A stretch of DNA of 14,577 nucleotides from Pseudomonadota bacterium (GCA_023393655.1 JAEWKP010000250.1:1-14577); one strand, 5' to 3'. Shown: positions 1 to 9,595, numbered from the stretch's first letter. Made by a program: numbers and translations. The notes: generated from the letters alone by a model not told the origin.

Positions 1-313
1 CCGCGGCGAAATCGGTCGCGGCGGTGCCGGCCGGCACGATCACCACATCGTCCTGCGGCTTGATTCCGAGACGCCCTGCAAGCGCGGCGAGATCGGCGAG
101 CGGCGGCAGCATGCCCGGCGCATTGCCGATCTTCGCCCGCCAGCCATCGGCGGCGTAGTCGGAATGGACCGCGCCGGGAATGTGTCCGGCTTCGAAGGCC
201 TCCCGGGCGCCGTCGGCAGCGGTGCGGATATCGACGATGACGAGGTTCTCGTCACCGAGCCGTGCGGCCAGCGCGTCCGGCGAGATCAGTCCTGCGAATT
301 CAGCCCTGCTCAT
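1..313 (-). CDS. Rhodanese-type sulfurtransferase, 3' part cut off by the window edge
   Basis: Only the first 104 codons are present; the gene continues beyond base 1. The visible part reads as the N-terminal rhodanese domain of a thiosulfate/3-mercaptopyruvate sulfurtransferase: VDIR at residues 27-30, FEAGHIPGAVHSDY at 40-53, GMLPP at 67-71, and a strand VVIVPAG at 90-96. In two-domain members of this family this half is non-catalytic and the active cysteine lies in the C-terminal half, which cannot be checked here. Such enzymes move sulfane sulfur from a donor to cyanide or thiol acceptors. The ATG (313-311) overlaps the TGA of the OsmC gene (312-310) as ATGA, so translation is probably coupled. 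The family is clear; the exact donor and whether there are one or two domains are not. Confidence 0.85.
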   Translation of the reverse strand, partial: MSRAEFAGLISPDALAARLGDENLVIVDIRTAADGAREAFEAGHIPGAVHSDYAADGWRAKIGNAPGMLPPLADLAALAGRLGIKPQDDVVIVPAGTAATDFAA

Positions 314-747
314 TCAGCGGCCTCCTTGTGCAATTCGTCGATCACCTCGAGGCTGTAGCTCATCTCGGCGGTCGCCCCGAGCATGATCGAAGCCGAACAG
401 TATTTTTCCTTCGACAATGTGACGGCCCGCTCCGCCTTGGCCTGGGACAGGCCCTTGCCGGTGATGCGATAGGCGAGGTGGATCTTGGTGAAGACCTTGG
501 GATCGGTCGTCGCGCGCTCGGCCTCGACATCGACCTCGCAGCCGGTGATGTTCTCCCGGCCCTTCTTGATCATCCCGACGACATCGAAAGCGGTGCAGCC
601 GGCGAGCCCGATCAGCAGCATCTCCATCGGCCGGATGCCGAGATTGCGCCCGCCATATTCCGGCGCGCCATCCATGATCATGGCGTGCCCGCTGCCGGAC
701 TCGCCCATGAAGGCCATGCCATCAACCCATTTCGCGCGTGCTTTCAT
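310..747 (-). CDS. OsmC-family thiol protein (YhfA-like)
   Basis: A 145-residue protein of normal OsmC length. The two cysteines expected of the family are present: C51 in GLAGCTAFD and C117 in EKYCSAS. In OsmC/Ohr proteins this pair reduces organic peroxides; for YhfA-like members the substrate is less clear. A preceding SD, AGGAG six bases before the ATG (747-745), supports the start. The gene is followed by a sulfurtransferase with an ATGA overlap, which suggests a joint role in thiol or persulfide handling (inference). It lies 127 bases downstream of cysA; no convincing terminator was seen in between, so readthrough from the sulfate transporter operon is possible. Confidence 0.85.
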   Translation of the reverse strand: MKARAKWVDGMAFMGESGSGHAMIMDGAPEYGGRNLGIRPMEMLLIGLAGCTAFDVVGMIKKGRENITGCEVDVEAERATTDPKVFTKIHLAYRITGKGLSQAKAERAVTLSKEKYCSASIMLGATAEMSYSLEVIDELHKEAAE

Positions 748-874
748 CGCGATCTCCTGTCCGGATCGAGCACCGGTTGCCGAGGTGGCTGCCGGATTCG
801 CCCGGGAGGCTAGGGCATCGCGCTGGAAAGGGGAATCCGGTTTTCGCGGTCGCCCGATGCGCGAGATTGCGGGA

Positions 875-1921
<1,047 letters not shown>

Positions 1922-1945
1922 GGCGAGAAATCCTTCGTCTGTGGG

Positions 1946-2833
1946 TCAGTGACGGCGGCTGGCGGCGATCGCATCGCCGTAGCGCCATTCCAGCAGGGAC
2001 TTGAGCACGAGGGTGACAAGCGCCAGTCCCGCCAGCAGCGAGGCCACCGCGAAGGCCGCGGCGCCCATGTACTCGTTGTAGAGAATCTCGATATGCAGCG
2101 GCATCGTGTTGGTCAGGCCGCGGATCTTGCCCGAGACCACGGCGACCGCGCCGAATTCGCCCATCGCACGGGCGTTACAGAGCAACACGCCGTAGAACAG
2201 GCTCCATTTCACGTTCGGCAGCGTCACCGCGAAGAACACGCGCCAGGGCGAGGCGCCGAGCGTCAGCGCCGCCTCCTCGTCGGCCGAGCCGAGCGACTGC
2301 ATATGCGGGATCAGCTCGCGCGCCACGAAGGGGAAGGTCACGAAGACCGTGGCGAGGATCAGGCCGGGCAGGGCGAAAACGATCTTCAGGTCGTTGGCCT
2401 GGAGCCACGGCCCGAGATAGCCCTGCGCGCCGAAGAGCAGCACGAAGACGAGGCCGGAGATCACCGGCGAGACCGAGAAGGGCAGGTCGATCAGGCTGAT
2501 CAGCAGGTCCTTGCCGCGGAATTCGAACTTGGCGACGGCCCAGGCAGCGGCAATGCCGACGACGATGTTGAACGGCACCGCGATCGCAGCGACCAGCAAT
2601 GTCAGCCGGATTGCCGCCAGCGCGTCGGGCTCGGTGATCGCGGCGCGATAGGCCTCCCAGCCCTTGGCGGCGGCCTCGATGAAGACCGTGACCAGCGGCA
2701 GGAGCAGGAAGAGCAGCAGGAAGGCGAGCGAGATCGCGATCAGCGCGATCTGCACGATGGGGCTCTCGCCGCGCGCCCGGCTGGCGCTGCGAGGCGGCGC
2801 GGCGGCCGCGGAGGGCAAGGTGGCGTCAGACAT
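1946..2833 (-). CDS. cysW: Sulfate ABC transporter permease CysW
   Basis: A 295-residue inner-membrane permease, one half of the sulfate channel. After a cytoplasmic leader of about 25 residues rich in Ala, Arg and Ser come several hydrophobic spans (first about 27-52, then 74-100, 117-135, 150-171, 212-235 and 257-280). The cytoplasmic EAA loop that docks on CysA is EEAALTLGASPWRVFFAVTLP at 186-206, with the invariant Gly at 193. The ATG (2833-2831) lies 8 bases inside the end of cysT, so the two are probably translationally coupled. CysW and CysT are paralogues; position after cysT and the MGEFGAV segment (224-230) favour CysW. Confidence 0.93.
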   Translation of the reverse strand: MSDATLPSAAAAPPRSASRARGESPIVQIALIAISLAFLLLFLLLPLVTVFIEAAAKGWEAYRAAITEPDALAAIRLTLLVAAIAVPFNIVVGIAAAWAVAKFEFRGKDLLISLIDLPFSVSPVISGLVFVLLFGAQGYLGPWLQANDLKIVFALPGLILATVFVTFPFVARELIPHMQSLGSADEEAALTLGASPWRVFFAVTLPNVKWSLFYGVLLCNARAMGEFGAVAVVSGKIRGLTNTMPLHIEILYNEYMGAAAFAVASLLAGLALVTLVLKSLLEWRYGDAIAASRRH

Positions 2834-3722
2834 CGCCGAACCTCCGGCGGGCGCGGGCCTGGATCAGGTTGCCGGCGAGGATCAGGGCGAAGGAGATCAG
2901 CAGCATCATCGTCGCCACCACGGCCGCGCCAGCATAGTCGAACTGCTCCAGCCGGATCACGATCAGCAGCGGCGCGATCTCGGAGATCATCGGCACATTG
3001 CCGGCGATGAAGATCACCGAGCCGTATTCGCCGACCGCCCGCGCAAAGGCGAGCACGAAGCCGGTCATCAGCGCCGGCAGGACCTGCGGCAGGATCACCC
3101 GGAAGATCGTGCGGAAGCGGCTGGCGCCGAGCAGCGCGGCGGCTTCCTCGACATCGCTCTGCAGCTCCTCCAGCACGGGCTGGACGGTGCGCACCACGAA
3201 GGGCAGACCGATGAAGATCAGCGCCACCATGACGCCGAGGGGCGTATAGGCGACCTTGCCGTCGAAGCCGAAGGAGAGACCGGTGAAGGGAATGGTCAGC
3301 TTGAAGGCGAGCGGCGCCAGCAGCGAGCCGACCCAGCCATTCGGCGCGTAGATCGCGGCAAGCGAGATGCCGGCCACTGCCGTCGGCAGGGCGAAGGGCA
3401 GGTCGACAGCCGCATCGATCAGCCGCCGGCCGGGAAACTCGTAGCGCACCAGCACCCAGGCCAGGATCAGCCCGAAGACGGCGTTGACGAGCGCGGCGAA
3501 CAGGGCGGCGGTGAAGGAGAGCTTGAGTGCGGCCAAGGTGCGCGGAGAGGTTGCCACCGCCCAGATATCGGCCGGGCCGGCGCTGGCGGCCTTGAGGAAC
3601 AGTGCCGCCAGCGGGATCAGCACGATCAGCGACAACGCCGTCACGGTGATGCCGAGCGCCAGGCCCAAGCCAGGCAGGATGCTCGGCTCGCGCCAGCGGA
3701 AGGTCGTCGTCGCCGCCGTCAT
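2826..3722 (-). CDS. cysT: Sulfate ABC transporter permease CysT (CysU)
   Basis: A 298-residue inner-membrane permease that pairs with CysW. Hydrophobic spans are near 15-43, 64-90, 108-126, 160-180, 214-240 and 262-285. The EAA loop that contacts CysA is at 192-212, starting EEAAALLGAS with the conserved Gly at 199. VGEYGSV at 230-236 is typical of sulfate permeases. I chose the ATG at 3722-3720: a GAGGG SD stands seven bases ahead of it and overlaps the sbp stop as TGAGGG. An upstream in-frame ATG at 3773 would overlap sbp by 41 bases and lacks such a site. The gene overlaps cysW by 8 bases. Confidence 0.93.
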   Translation of the reverse strand: MTAATTTFRWREPSILPGLGLALGITVTALSLIVLIPLAALFLKAASAGPADIWAVATSPRTLAALKLSFTAALFAALVNAVFGLILAWVLVRYEFPGRRLIDAAVDLPFALPTAVAGISLAAIYAPNGWVGSLLAPLAFKLTIPFTGLSFGFDGKVAYTPLGVMVALIFIGLPFVVRTVQPVLEELQSDVEEAAALLGASRFRTIFRVILPQVLPALMTGFVLAFARAVGEYGSVIFIAGNVPMISEIAPLLIVIRLEQFDYAGAAVVATMMLLISFALILAGNLIQARARRRFGDV

Positions 3723-3729
3723 GGACAGG

Positions 3730-3734
3730 CCCTC
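3730..3734 (-). promoter_or_regulatory. Ribosome binding site deciding the cysT start
   Basis: GAGGG on the minus strand, seven bases before the cysT ATG. Its first bases belong to the sbp stop codon (TGAGGG), so a ribosome ending on sbp sits on the cysT site. It favours the start at 3722 over the ATG at 3773. Confidence 0.6.
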
Positions 3735-4773
3735 AGCGTGCCGGCTTGTAGAGCTGGTCGAAGGTGCCGCCATCGCCGAAATGGGTCGGCTGCGCCTTCT
3801 TCCAGCCGCCGAACACCTCGTCGATCGTCACCAGCTCGACCTTGGGGAAATTGGCGACGTCCTTGCTGTCGGCGGCCTCTGGATTGCGCGGGCGATAGAA
3901 GTTCCGGGCGATGATCGCCTGCGCCTTCGGGGTGTAGAGGAACGCCAGATAGGCCTGCGCCTGCTCGCGGGTCTTCTTGGTGTCGACATTGGCATCGACC
4001 AGCGCGACCGGCGGCTCGGCCAGGATCGACAGGCTCGGCACGACGATGTCGAACTTGTCGGCGCCGAATTCCTTGAGCGCCAGGAAGGCCTCGTTTTCCC
4101 AGGACAGGAAGACGTCGCCGATGCCGCGCTGGGTGAAGGTCGTGGTCGCGCCGCGTGCGCCGGTGTCGAGCACGGGGACATTGGCGAGCAGCTTGCCGAT
4201 ATAGTCGCGGATCTTCGCGTCGTCCTTGTTGAAGGCCTTCTCGGCATAGGCCCAGGCGGCGAGATAGTTCCAGCGCGCGCCGCCGGAGGTCTTCGGGTTC
4301 GGCGTGACGATCTGCACGCCCGGCTTCACCAGGTCGCCCCAGTCCTTGATCGCCTTGGGATTACCCTTGCGGACGAGGAAGACGATCGTCGAGGTATAGG
4401 GCGAGGAATTGTGCGGCAGGCGCTTCTGCCAGTCGAGCGGCAGCTTCTTCGAGCGCTCGGCCACGGCATCGATATCGCCGGCCAGAGCCAGCGTCACCAC
4501 ATCGGCGTTGAGCCCGTCGATCACGGTGCGGGCCTGCGCGCCGGAGCCGCCATGGGACTGGCGGATCGTGCTGATCTTCTTGTCCGGATGCTTCGCGTTC
4601 CATTCGGCGATGAAGGCCGCGTTGATCTCGCGATAGAGCTCGCGGGTGGGGTCATAGGAGACGTTGAGGAGCTCGGTCTGGGCGCGTGCACCGGCGACGA
4701 CGCCGAAGCAGAGGCTGAAGGCCCCTAGAACCAGTCCGGCCCGGAGGAGGCGGCTATAAGCAGGTCGCGTCAT
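3733..4773 (-). CDS. sbp: Periplasmic sulfate-binding protein
   Basis: A 346-residue solute-binding protein that captures sulfate in the periplasm and delivers it to CysTW. A Sec signal peptide is visible: basic start, hydrophobic stretch about 13-27, and ARA at 29-31 before QTELLN, so cleavage is predicted after A31. Family hallmarks include YDPTRELY (40-47), QSHGGSGAQ (72-80), DVVTLALAGDI (91-101), PKTSGGARWNY (160-170) and FLSWENEA (222-229). The ATG at 4773-4771 has GGAG seven bases upstream; an in-frame GTG at 4794 would add seven residues but has no better site. First gene of sbp-cysTWA, with an operator-like repeat about 50-80 bases upstream. Sbp and the thiosulfate-preferring CysP are hard to separate by eye, so thiosulfate binding is not excluded. 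Confidence 0.93.
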   Translation of the reverse strand: MTRPAYSRLLRAGLVLGAFSLCFGVVAGARAQTELLNVSYDPTRELYREINAAFIAEWNAKHPDKKISTIRQSHGGSGAQARTVIDGLNADVVTLALAGDIDAVAERSKKLPLDWQKRLPHNSSPYTSTIVFLVRKGNPKAIKDWGDLVKPGVQIVTPNPKTSGGARWNYLAAWAYAEKAFNKDDAKIRDYIGKLLANVPVLDTGARGATTTFTQRGIGDVFLSWENEAFLALKEFGADKFDIVVPSLSILAEPPVALVDANVDTKKTREQAQAYLAFLYTPKAQAIIARNFYRPRNPEAADSKDVANFPKVELVTIDEVFGGWKKAQPTHFGDGGTFDQLYKPAR

Positions 4774-4780
4774 GTCAGGG

Positions 4781-4784
4781 CTCC
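4781..4784 (-). promoter_or_regulatory. Ribosome binding site deciding the sbp start
   Basis: GGAG on the minus strand, seven bases before the ATG at 4773-4771. It lies downstream of the alternative GTG at 4794, so it supports only the shorter form of the protein, whose signal peptide begins MTRPAYS. Confidence 0.55.
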
Positions 4785-4796
4785 GTTGGTTCACGG

Positions 4797-4816
4797 CAAG
4801 GCTTGGTAAGGCCTTG
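4797..4816 (-). repeat. Inverted repeat in the sbp leader
   Basis: CAAGGC (4797-4802) and GCCTTG (4811-4816) are exact inverted copies separated by eight bases. In an RNA that starts upstream this would form a six-pair hairpin about 13 bases ahead of the sbp SD. It does not match any riboswitch I know, and the stem is short, so it could be chance. Confidence 0.3.
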
Positions 4817-4819
4817 ATC

Positions 4820-4854
4820 CGTTCTGAATAACAAACGAAACGTACTGAATTATC
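4820..4854 (-). promoter_or_regulatory. Direct-repeat operator candidate upstream of sbp
   Basis: On the minus strand, ATTCAGTACG (4850-4841) and ATTCAGAACG (4829-4820) differ at one base and start exactly 21 bases apart, two helical turns. The upstream copy is part of GATAATTC (4854-4847), the same eight bases that occur twice in the promoter region of the ferredoxin-reductase operon. The centre is about 65 bases before the sbp ATG. Same-face repeats of this kind fit binding by a dimeric or tetrameric regulator, for instance a LysR-type CysB/Cbl-like or an Rrf2-type sulfur regulator. The identity is inference; no regulator gene is in the window. A good -35/-10 pair for sbp was not evident. 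Confidence 0.45.
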
Positions 4855-4901
4855 GGCCTCGCCTCAATGACCTGGCGCAATGAGCGCCTTTCAAATTGCG
4901 G

Positions 4902-4958
4902 CGCCGGAGGAGAAAACGCATCTCCGGCGATGGCGTTCCACCCGGCGACAATGCCGGG
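4902..4958 (-). terminator. Two hairpins after cysG, possible weak terminator
   Basis: Two inverted repeats stand between the cysG stop (4965) and the sbp promoter region: CCCGGC/GCCGGG (4941-4946 with 4953-4958, six-base loop) and CGCCGGAG/CTCCGGCG (4902-4909 with 4922-4929, twelve-base loop). Neither is followed by a T run on the minus strand, so this is not a standard intrinsic terminator; the hairpins could stabilise the cysG mRNA end or work with Rho. Readthrough into sbp is possible. Confidence 0.35.
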
Positions 4959-4964
4959 CCGCTA

Positions 4965-6422
4965 TCAGGCCCGGCGGCGGCCCTCGGTCAGATTCTCAGC
5001 GGAAAGCGCCGGGCCGAACGCATGGCCGAGCAGGACGAGGACCGGTCCGTTCGCCGGCAGTTCGCCGAGCCGTTCGGGCAGCTCTGCGATGGTCGCGGCG
5101 ACGCGCCTCTCGTCGGGGCGTGTGGCGGCGAGCACGGCGACGGCCGGGGTCTGCGGATCGAGCCCGGCGGCGATGGCGCGCTCGCGGAAGCCGGGCAGGG
5201 TGGCGCGCGCCATGTAGATCACGGTCGAGGCAGCCGGGTCCGCCATCGCCCGCCAGTCGAGATCATCCGGCAGTTCGCCCTTGCGCGAATGGCCGGTGAC
5301 GAATTGCAGGCGCTGCGCATGGTCGCGATGGGTCAGCGACAGGCCGAGCGAGGCAGCCGCGCCCTGCGCCGCCGAGATGCCCGGCACGAGCGCTACGGGC
5401 ACGCCGGCCGCCTGGCAGGCCTCGATCTCCTCGCCGGCGCGGCCGAAGATGCCGGGATCGCCGCCTTTCAGGCGCACGACATGTTTGCCCTGGACGGCCA
5501 GCGAGACGATCAGCGCGTTGATGTCGCCCTGCTTCACCGAAGGGCCATAGCCGGTCTTGCCGACCAGCATGCGCTTCGCCTCGCGCCGCGCCAGTTCGAG
5601 CACGCCGGGCGAGACGAGATCGTCATAGAGGATGATGTCGGCGCTCTGCAGGGCGCGGATCGCCTTCAGCGTCAGCAGTTCCGGGTCGCCCGGGCCGGCG
5701 CCGACCAGCGTGACGCGCCCCTTGCCGTCGTGAGTGGCTTCGATCCTGGAGAGCTTCGCGAAAAGCTCGGCCTCGTCATCAAGGTTCGGCGCGCGCTCCG
5801 GCTCCGCCATGGCCTTGCCGGCGAAGAGTTCCCAGAAGCTGCGCCGCAGCGCGAACGGAAGCTCGCGCGCCTGAACCGAAGGGCGCCAGTCAGCGGCGGC
5901 CTGTGCCCAGTTCTTCAAGCCAGCTGGCAGCAGCGCCTCGATCTTGGTGCGGATCGCCTGTCCGAAGACCGGCGCGGCACCATCCGTAGAGACGGCCACG
6001 ATCAGCGGCGAGCGGTTGACCAGCGCACCGAAGGCGAAATCGCAATGCTCGGGCTTGTCGACGATATTGACCAGCACGCCCGCCTGCCGCGCCGCCGCGA
6101 CGAAGGCGCGCACCGCATCGACATCGTCGAGATCGGCGACGGCGATGGCGGCGTCGGTAAGATCGTCCGCCTGCCACGCCCGTTCGTGCACATGGACACG
6201 GCCGCCGGCTTCGTCTCGCGCCAGTCCTGCGAACAGCGCCTTCTCACCATCGGCGAAGACATGCAGCTCCGCCCCGGTTGCCGCGAGCAATTCAGCCTTC
6301 CACAACGCGCCCTCGGTCCCGCCGGCGAGCACGACCTTGCGCCCCTCCAGCTTGTGGAAGAGCGGCAGTGTCGCCAGCGGCTCGATGCGGGCCGCGGTGG
6401 GTTCGGGCAGTCTTTCGGTCAT
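4965..6422 (-). CDS. cysG: Sirohaem synthase CysG (dehydrogenase/ferrochelatase fused to uroporphyrinogen-III methyltransferase)
   Basis: A 485-residue fused enzyme that converts uroporphyrinogen III to sirohaem, the cofactor of the reductase encoded in this operon. The N-terminal SirC-like half (about 15-215) has a Rossmann entry VVLAGGTEGA (30-39), NIVDKPEHC (119-127) and VAVSTDGAAP (142-151). The C-terminal methyltransferase half (about 235-475) has VGAGPGDPELLTLKA (240-254), YDDLV (266-270), LKGGDPGIFGRAGEE (318-332) and VPGIS (346-350). The nucleotide loop reads GGTEGA where GGGxxA is usual. The ATG (6422-6420) overlaps the TGA of the small membrane protein gene (6421-6419); no clear SD is present, so translation by coupling is likely. 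An in-frame ATG at 6527 would give an Arg-rich extension inside that gene and was not chosen. Confidence 0.94.
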   Translation of the reverse strand: MTERLPEPTAARIEPLATLPLFHKLEGRKVVLAGGTEGALWKAELLAATGAELHVFADGEKALFAGLARDEAGGRVHVHERAWQADDLTDAAIAVADLDDVDAVRAFVAAARQAGVLVNIVDKPEHCDFAFGALVNRSPLIVAVSTDGAAPVFGQAIRTKIEALLPAGLKNWAQAAADWRPSVQARELPFALRRSFWELFAGKAMAEPERAPNLDDEAELFAKLSRIEATHDGKGRVTLVGAGPGDPELLTLKAIRALQSADIILYDDLVSPGVLELARREAKRMLVGKTGYGPSVKQGDINALIVSLAVQGKHVVRLKGGDPGIFGRAGEEIEACQAAGVPVALVPGISAAQGAAASLGLSLTHRDHAQRLQFVTGHSRKGELPDDLDWRAMADPAASTVIYMARATLPGFRERAIAAGLDPQTPAVAVLAATRPDERRVAATIAELPERLGELPANGPVLVLLGHAFGPALSAENLTEGRRRA

Positions 6423-6670
6423 CGGGTCGTCGCTACGGCCTTCTCGTCTGCCGCACTGCGCTCGGTCCCCGCCGGTGGCGCGAACAGCCACAGCGCGGCC
6501 AGTGTCAGGATGATAAGGCGAAAGCAAAGATCGAACCAGCGCCCGCGTGCCTCGCTCGTCGTCGATCGGGGGAACAAGGACTCCGACTCGGTATCCAGGC
6601 GATCCTCATCGATGCCCGTGGCAGTGCGGCGGGGTTCGATCGAGCCATGGGTCGCGGTCGAGATCGCCAT
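6419..6670 (-). CDS. Small single-span membrane protein, unknown function
   Basis: An 83-residue product I do not recognise. Residues 1-45 are hydrophilic with several acidic and basic residues; 46-64 (FDLCFRLIILTLAALWLFA) form one hydrophobic span; the last 19 residues are charged. It has no signal-peptide cleavage site near the N-terminus, so it probably stays anchored. Evidence that it is a real gene: its ATG comes three bases after the DUF934 stop (TGAGGCATG), its TGA overlaps the cysG ATG (ATGA), and it fills a gap that would otherwise separate two operon genes. It may hold an operon enzyme at the membrane, or simply couple translation; both are inference. Confidence 0.6.
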   Translation of the reverse strand: MAISTATHGSIEPRRTATGIDEDRLDTESESLFPRSTTSEARGRWFDLCFRLIILTLAALWLFAPPAGTERSAADEKAVATTR

Positions 6671-6673
6671 GCC

Positions 6674-7184
6674 TCACTCCGCTGCGACGGGCGCGGCGGC
6701 TCTCGCCGCCCGACGCCGGTCGAGGACGTTGCGGCCGCTTTCGCCATAGCCGCGCTGGTAGGTCGCGCTGAACGAAGCCTTGGCCTGCAGCCATTGCGGC
6801 ACCGGCTGGCGCGCGGCGTTTGCCTCCGGCAATTCGATCGTGTCGAAGCCGCAGGACAGGGCGTAGGCGAACTGGTCGGCGATCAGCGGGCCGCTCGCGC
6901 GGACCTCGCCCGCGAAGCCCGTCCGCCGGATCTGGCGAGCCAGGCTGAAGCCGCGCCCATCCGAGTAAGCGGGAAAGGCGATGGCGACGAGTGCCAATCG
7001 TGGCAGGAAGGGCGCGAGTTCGGCGAAGGGCACGTTGTTGGGGATGAGCACGCCGATCACCTGCTCGGGCTCCTGCGTGTCGAGCGCCTCGACGAGCACC
7101 TCCCAGGGCACGATTGCGGCCGGGATATTGCCGATCGCGGCACCTTCGCTGCGGGTCCAGCGGTCCTCGGCGCTTCCGATCCGG

Positions 7185-7198
<14 letters not shown>
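6674..7198 (-). CDS. DUF934 family protein, sulfite-reductase operon partner
   Basis: A 174-residue protein of the DUF934 family, commonly found beside sirohaem sulfite/nitrite reductase genes in proteobacteria. Hallmark segments are FPAYSDGRGFSLARQIR (75-91) and LIADQFAYALSCGFD (105-119), then a basic/alanine-rich tail. It is soluble and its biochemical role is not established; a function in reductase assembly or electron supply is inferred from its constant neighbourhood. The start is GTG at 7198-7196: it has a strong AGGAG seven bases upstream, and the protein then opens MPLLDR as a family member should. A longer frame from an ATG at 7273 would lie within the reductase gene and encodes low-complexity Ser/Arg sequence. 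It overlaps the reductase gene by 14 bases. Confidence 0.88.
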
Positions 7199-8855
<1,657 letters not shown>

Positions 8856-8858
8856 GGG

Positions 8859-9215
8859 TCAGCCCTTCGGCGCGGAGGCGATGCCTTCACCGGCCTGCTT
8901 GCCGAGATCGGGACGATTGCTGGGTCCGAGCGTCTTGAAGCGCTCGCGGAAATGGCGGGGCACCGGGCTGCCGCTCTCGATGGCGACGTCGACGAGATAG
9001 GCGTCGACGACGGTGTTGCCTCGCAGTTCGGCGGTGGCGAAGGCTTCGAGCCGATCGGCCGCCGCATCATCGGCCGCGACCAGTGCCAGCGCCGGATCGC
9101 GCGTCCAGGCCAGAGGGCCGGCGCCATCGACGAAGGCGAAGACGACATCGCCGTCGAGGAGGTCGTTGGCGAGAAGGATCCCCGGCAGGGGAACGCGTTT
9201 CGCTGCGGCGGCCAT
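8859..9215 (-). CDS. DUF2849 family protein, sulfite-reductase operon partner
   Basis: A 118-residue protein matching the DUF2849 family: an opening PLPGILLANDLLDGDVVF (9-26), then GPLAWTRD, a stretch of alternating small and acidic residues, NTVVDAYLVDV (70-80) and PVPRHFRERFKTLGP (88-102). The family is small, soluble, and known mainly by its position just ahead of nitrite/sulfite reductase in alphaproteobacteria; its activity is unknown. The chosen ATG (9215-9213) shares one base with the ferredoxin stop (TGATG), pointing to coupled translation. A longer frame exists back to 9467 but its extra residues are Arg-rich shadow of the ferredoxin gene. The stop lies three bases before the reductase ATG. 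Confidence 0.85.
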   Translation of the reverse strand: MAAAAKRVPLPGILLANDLLDGDVVFAFVDGAGPLAWTRDPALALVAADDAAADRLEAFATAELRGNTVVDAYLVDVAIESGSPVPRHFRERFKTLGPSNRPDLGKQAGEGIASAPKG

Positions 9216-9541
9216 CACGCGGCCTCCGCGAGCGTCAGCGTCAGCCCGTCCAGTTCGTCCGCCCAGATGATCTGGCAGGAGAGGCGCGAGGTCGCCTCGA
9301 TCAATGGCAACTCGTCGAGCGCGTCGATTTCCTCGTCGCGCGGCTCGGGCAACTTCCCGGCCCATTCCTGCGCGACGATGACATGGCAGGTGCCGCAATC
9401 GCAGGAGCCGCCGCAGACGCCCTCGATTCCGACCTTGTAGTCGCGCAGGATTTCCATGACCCGCCAACCTTCCACGGCTTCGAGTTCATGGCTCCGGCCC
9501 TGTCGATCGATGACGTTCAGAACTGCCACGATAACGCCCAT
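9215..9541 (-). CDS. [2Fe-2S] ferredoxin, adrenodoxin type
   Basis: A 108-residue electron carrier. Cluster ligands are C43, C49, C52 and C89: the C-x5-C-x2-C-x36-C spacing equals that of adrenodoxin-type ferredoxins. An additional cysteine, C47, lies between ligands. The C-terminal TSRLSCQI around C89 and acidic 65-80 region (PEPRDEEIDALDEL) are typical of the group; the acidic patch would face partner proteins. As first gene of the operon it probably supplies electrons to the sulfite reductase (inference); its own reductase is not in the window. The ATG at 9541-9539 has only a GGGG directly before it and no spaced SD, so either translation is nearly leaderless or the start is a few codons later (a GTG at codon 5). 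Confidence 0.9.
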   Translation of the reverse strand: MGVIVAVLNVIDRQGRSHELEAVEGWRVMEILRDYKVGIEGVCGGSCDCGTCHVIVAQEWAGKLPEPRDEEIDALDELPLIEATSRLSCQIIWADELDGLTLTLAEAA

Positions 9542-9565
9542 CCCCGTTCGGTCTTTCGAACAGGG
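9542..9565 (-). promoter_or_regulatory. Dyad between the -10 box and the ferredoxin start codon
   Basis: On the minus strand CCCTGTTCG and CGAACGGGG pair as nine consecutive base pairs (one G-T) around a six-base loop AAAGAC, ending directly before the ATG. Given the promoter at 9566-9595, transcription would begin near 9559, inside the left arm, so as RNA the hairpin would be incomplete. A DNA operator overlapping the start site is then more likely than an RNA switch; with an upstream start it would be a hairpin masking the start codon region. Confidence 0.5.
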
Positions 9566-9595
9566 ATTTTACGCTACAGGCGGGTTTCAGCTCAA
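9566..9595 (-). promoter_or_regulatory. Sigma-70-like promoter of the ferredoxin-reductase-cysG operon
   Basis: TTGAGC (9595-9590) and TAAAAT (9571-9566) on the minus strand, 18 bases apart, each close to consensus. The predicted start is near 9559, leaving a leader of about 18 bases. It is the best promoter in the window and drives six genes in close array. Confidence 0.6.

Noticed and set aside
748..874. Terminator between cysA and the OsmC gene
   Set aside because: I looked for an inverted repeat followed by T residues on the minus strand and found none convincing.
4896..6749. Open frame of 617 codons on the plus strand across cysG
   Set aside because: Antisense to cysG, composition biased, no domain.
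9216..9467. Longer DUF2849 protein starting at 9467
   Set aside because: The extra 84 residues are an out-of-frame image of the ferredoxin gene; the TGATG junction at 9217-9213 gives the natural start.
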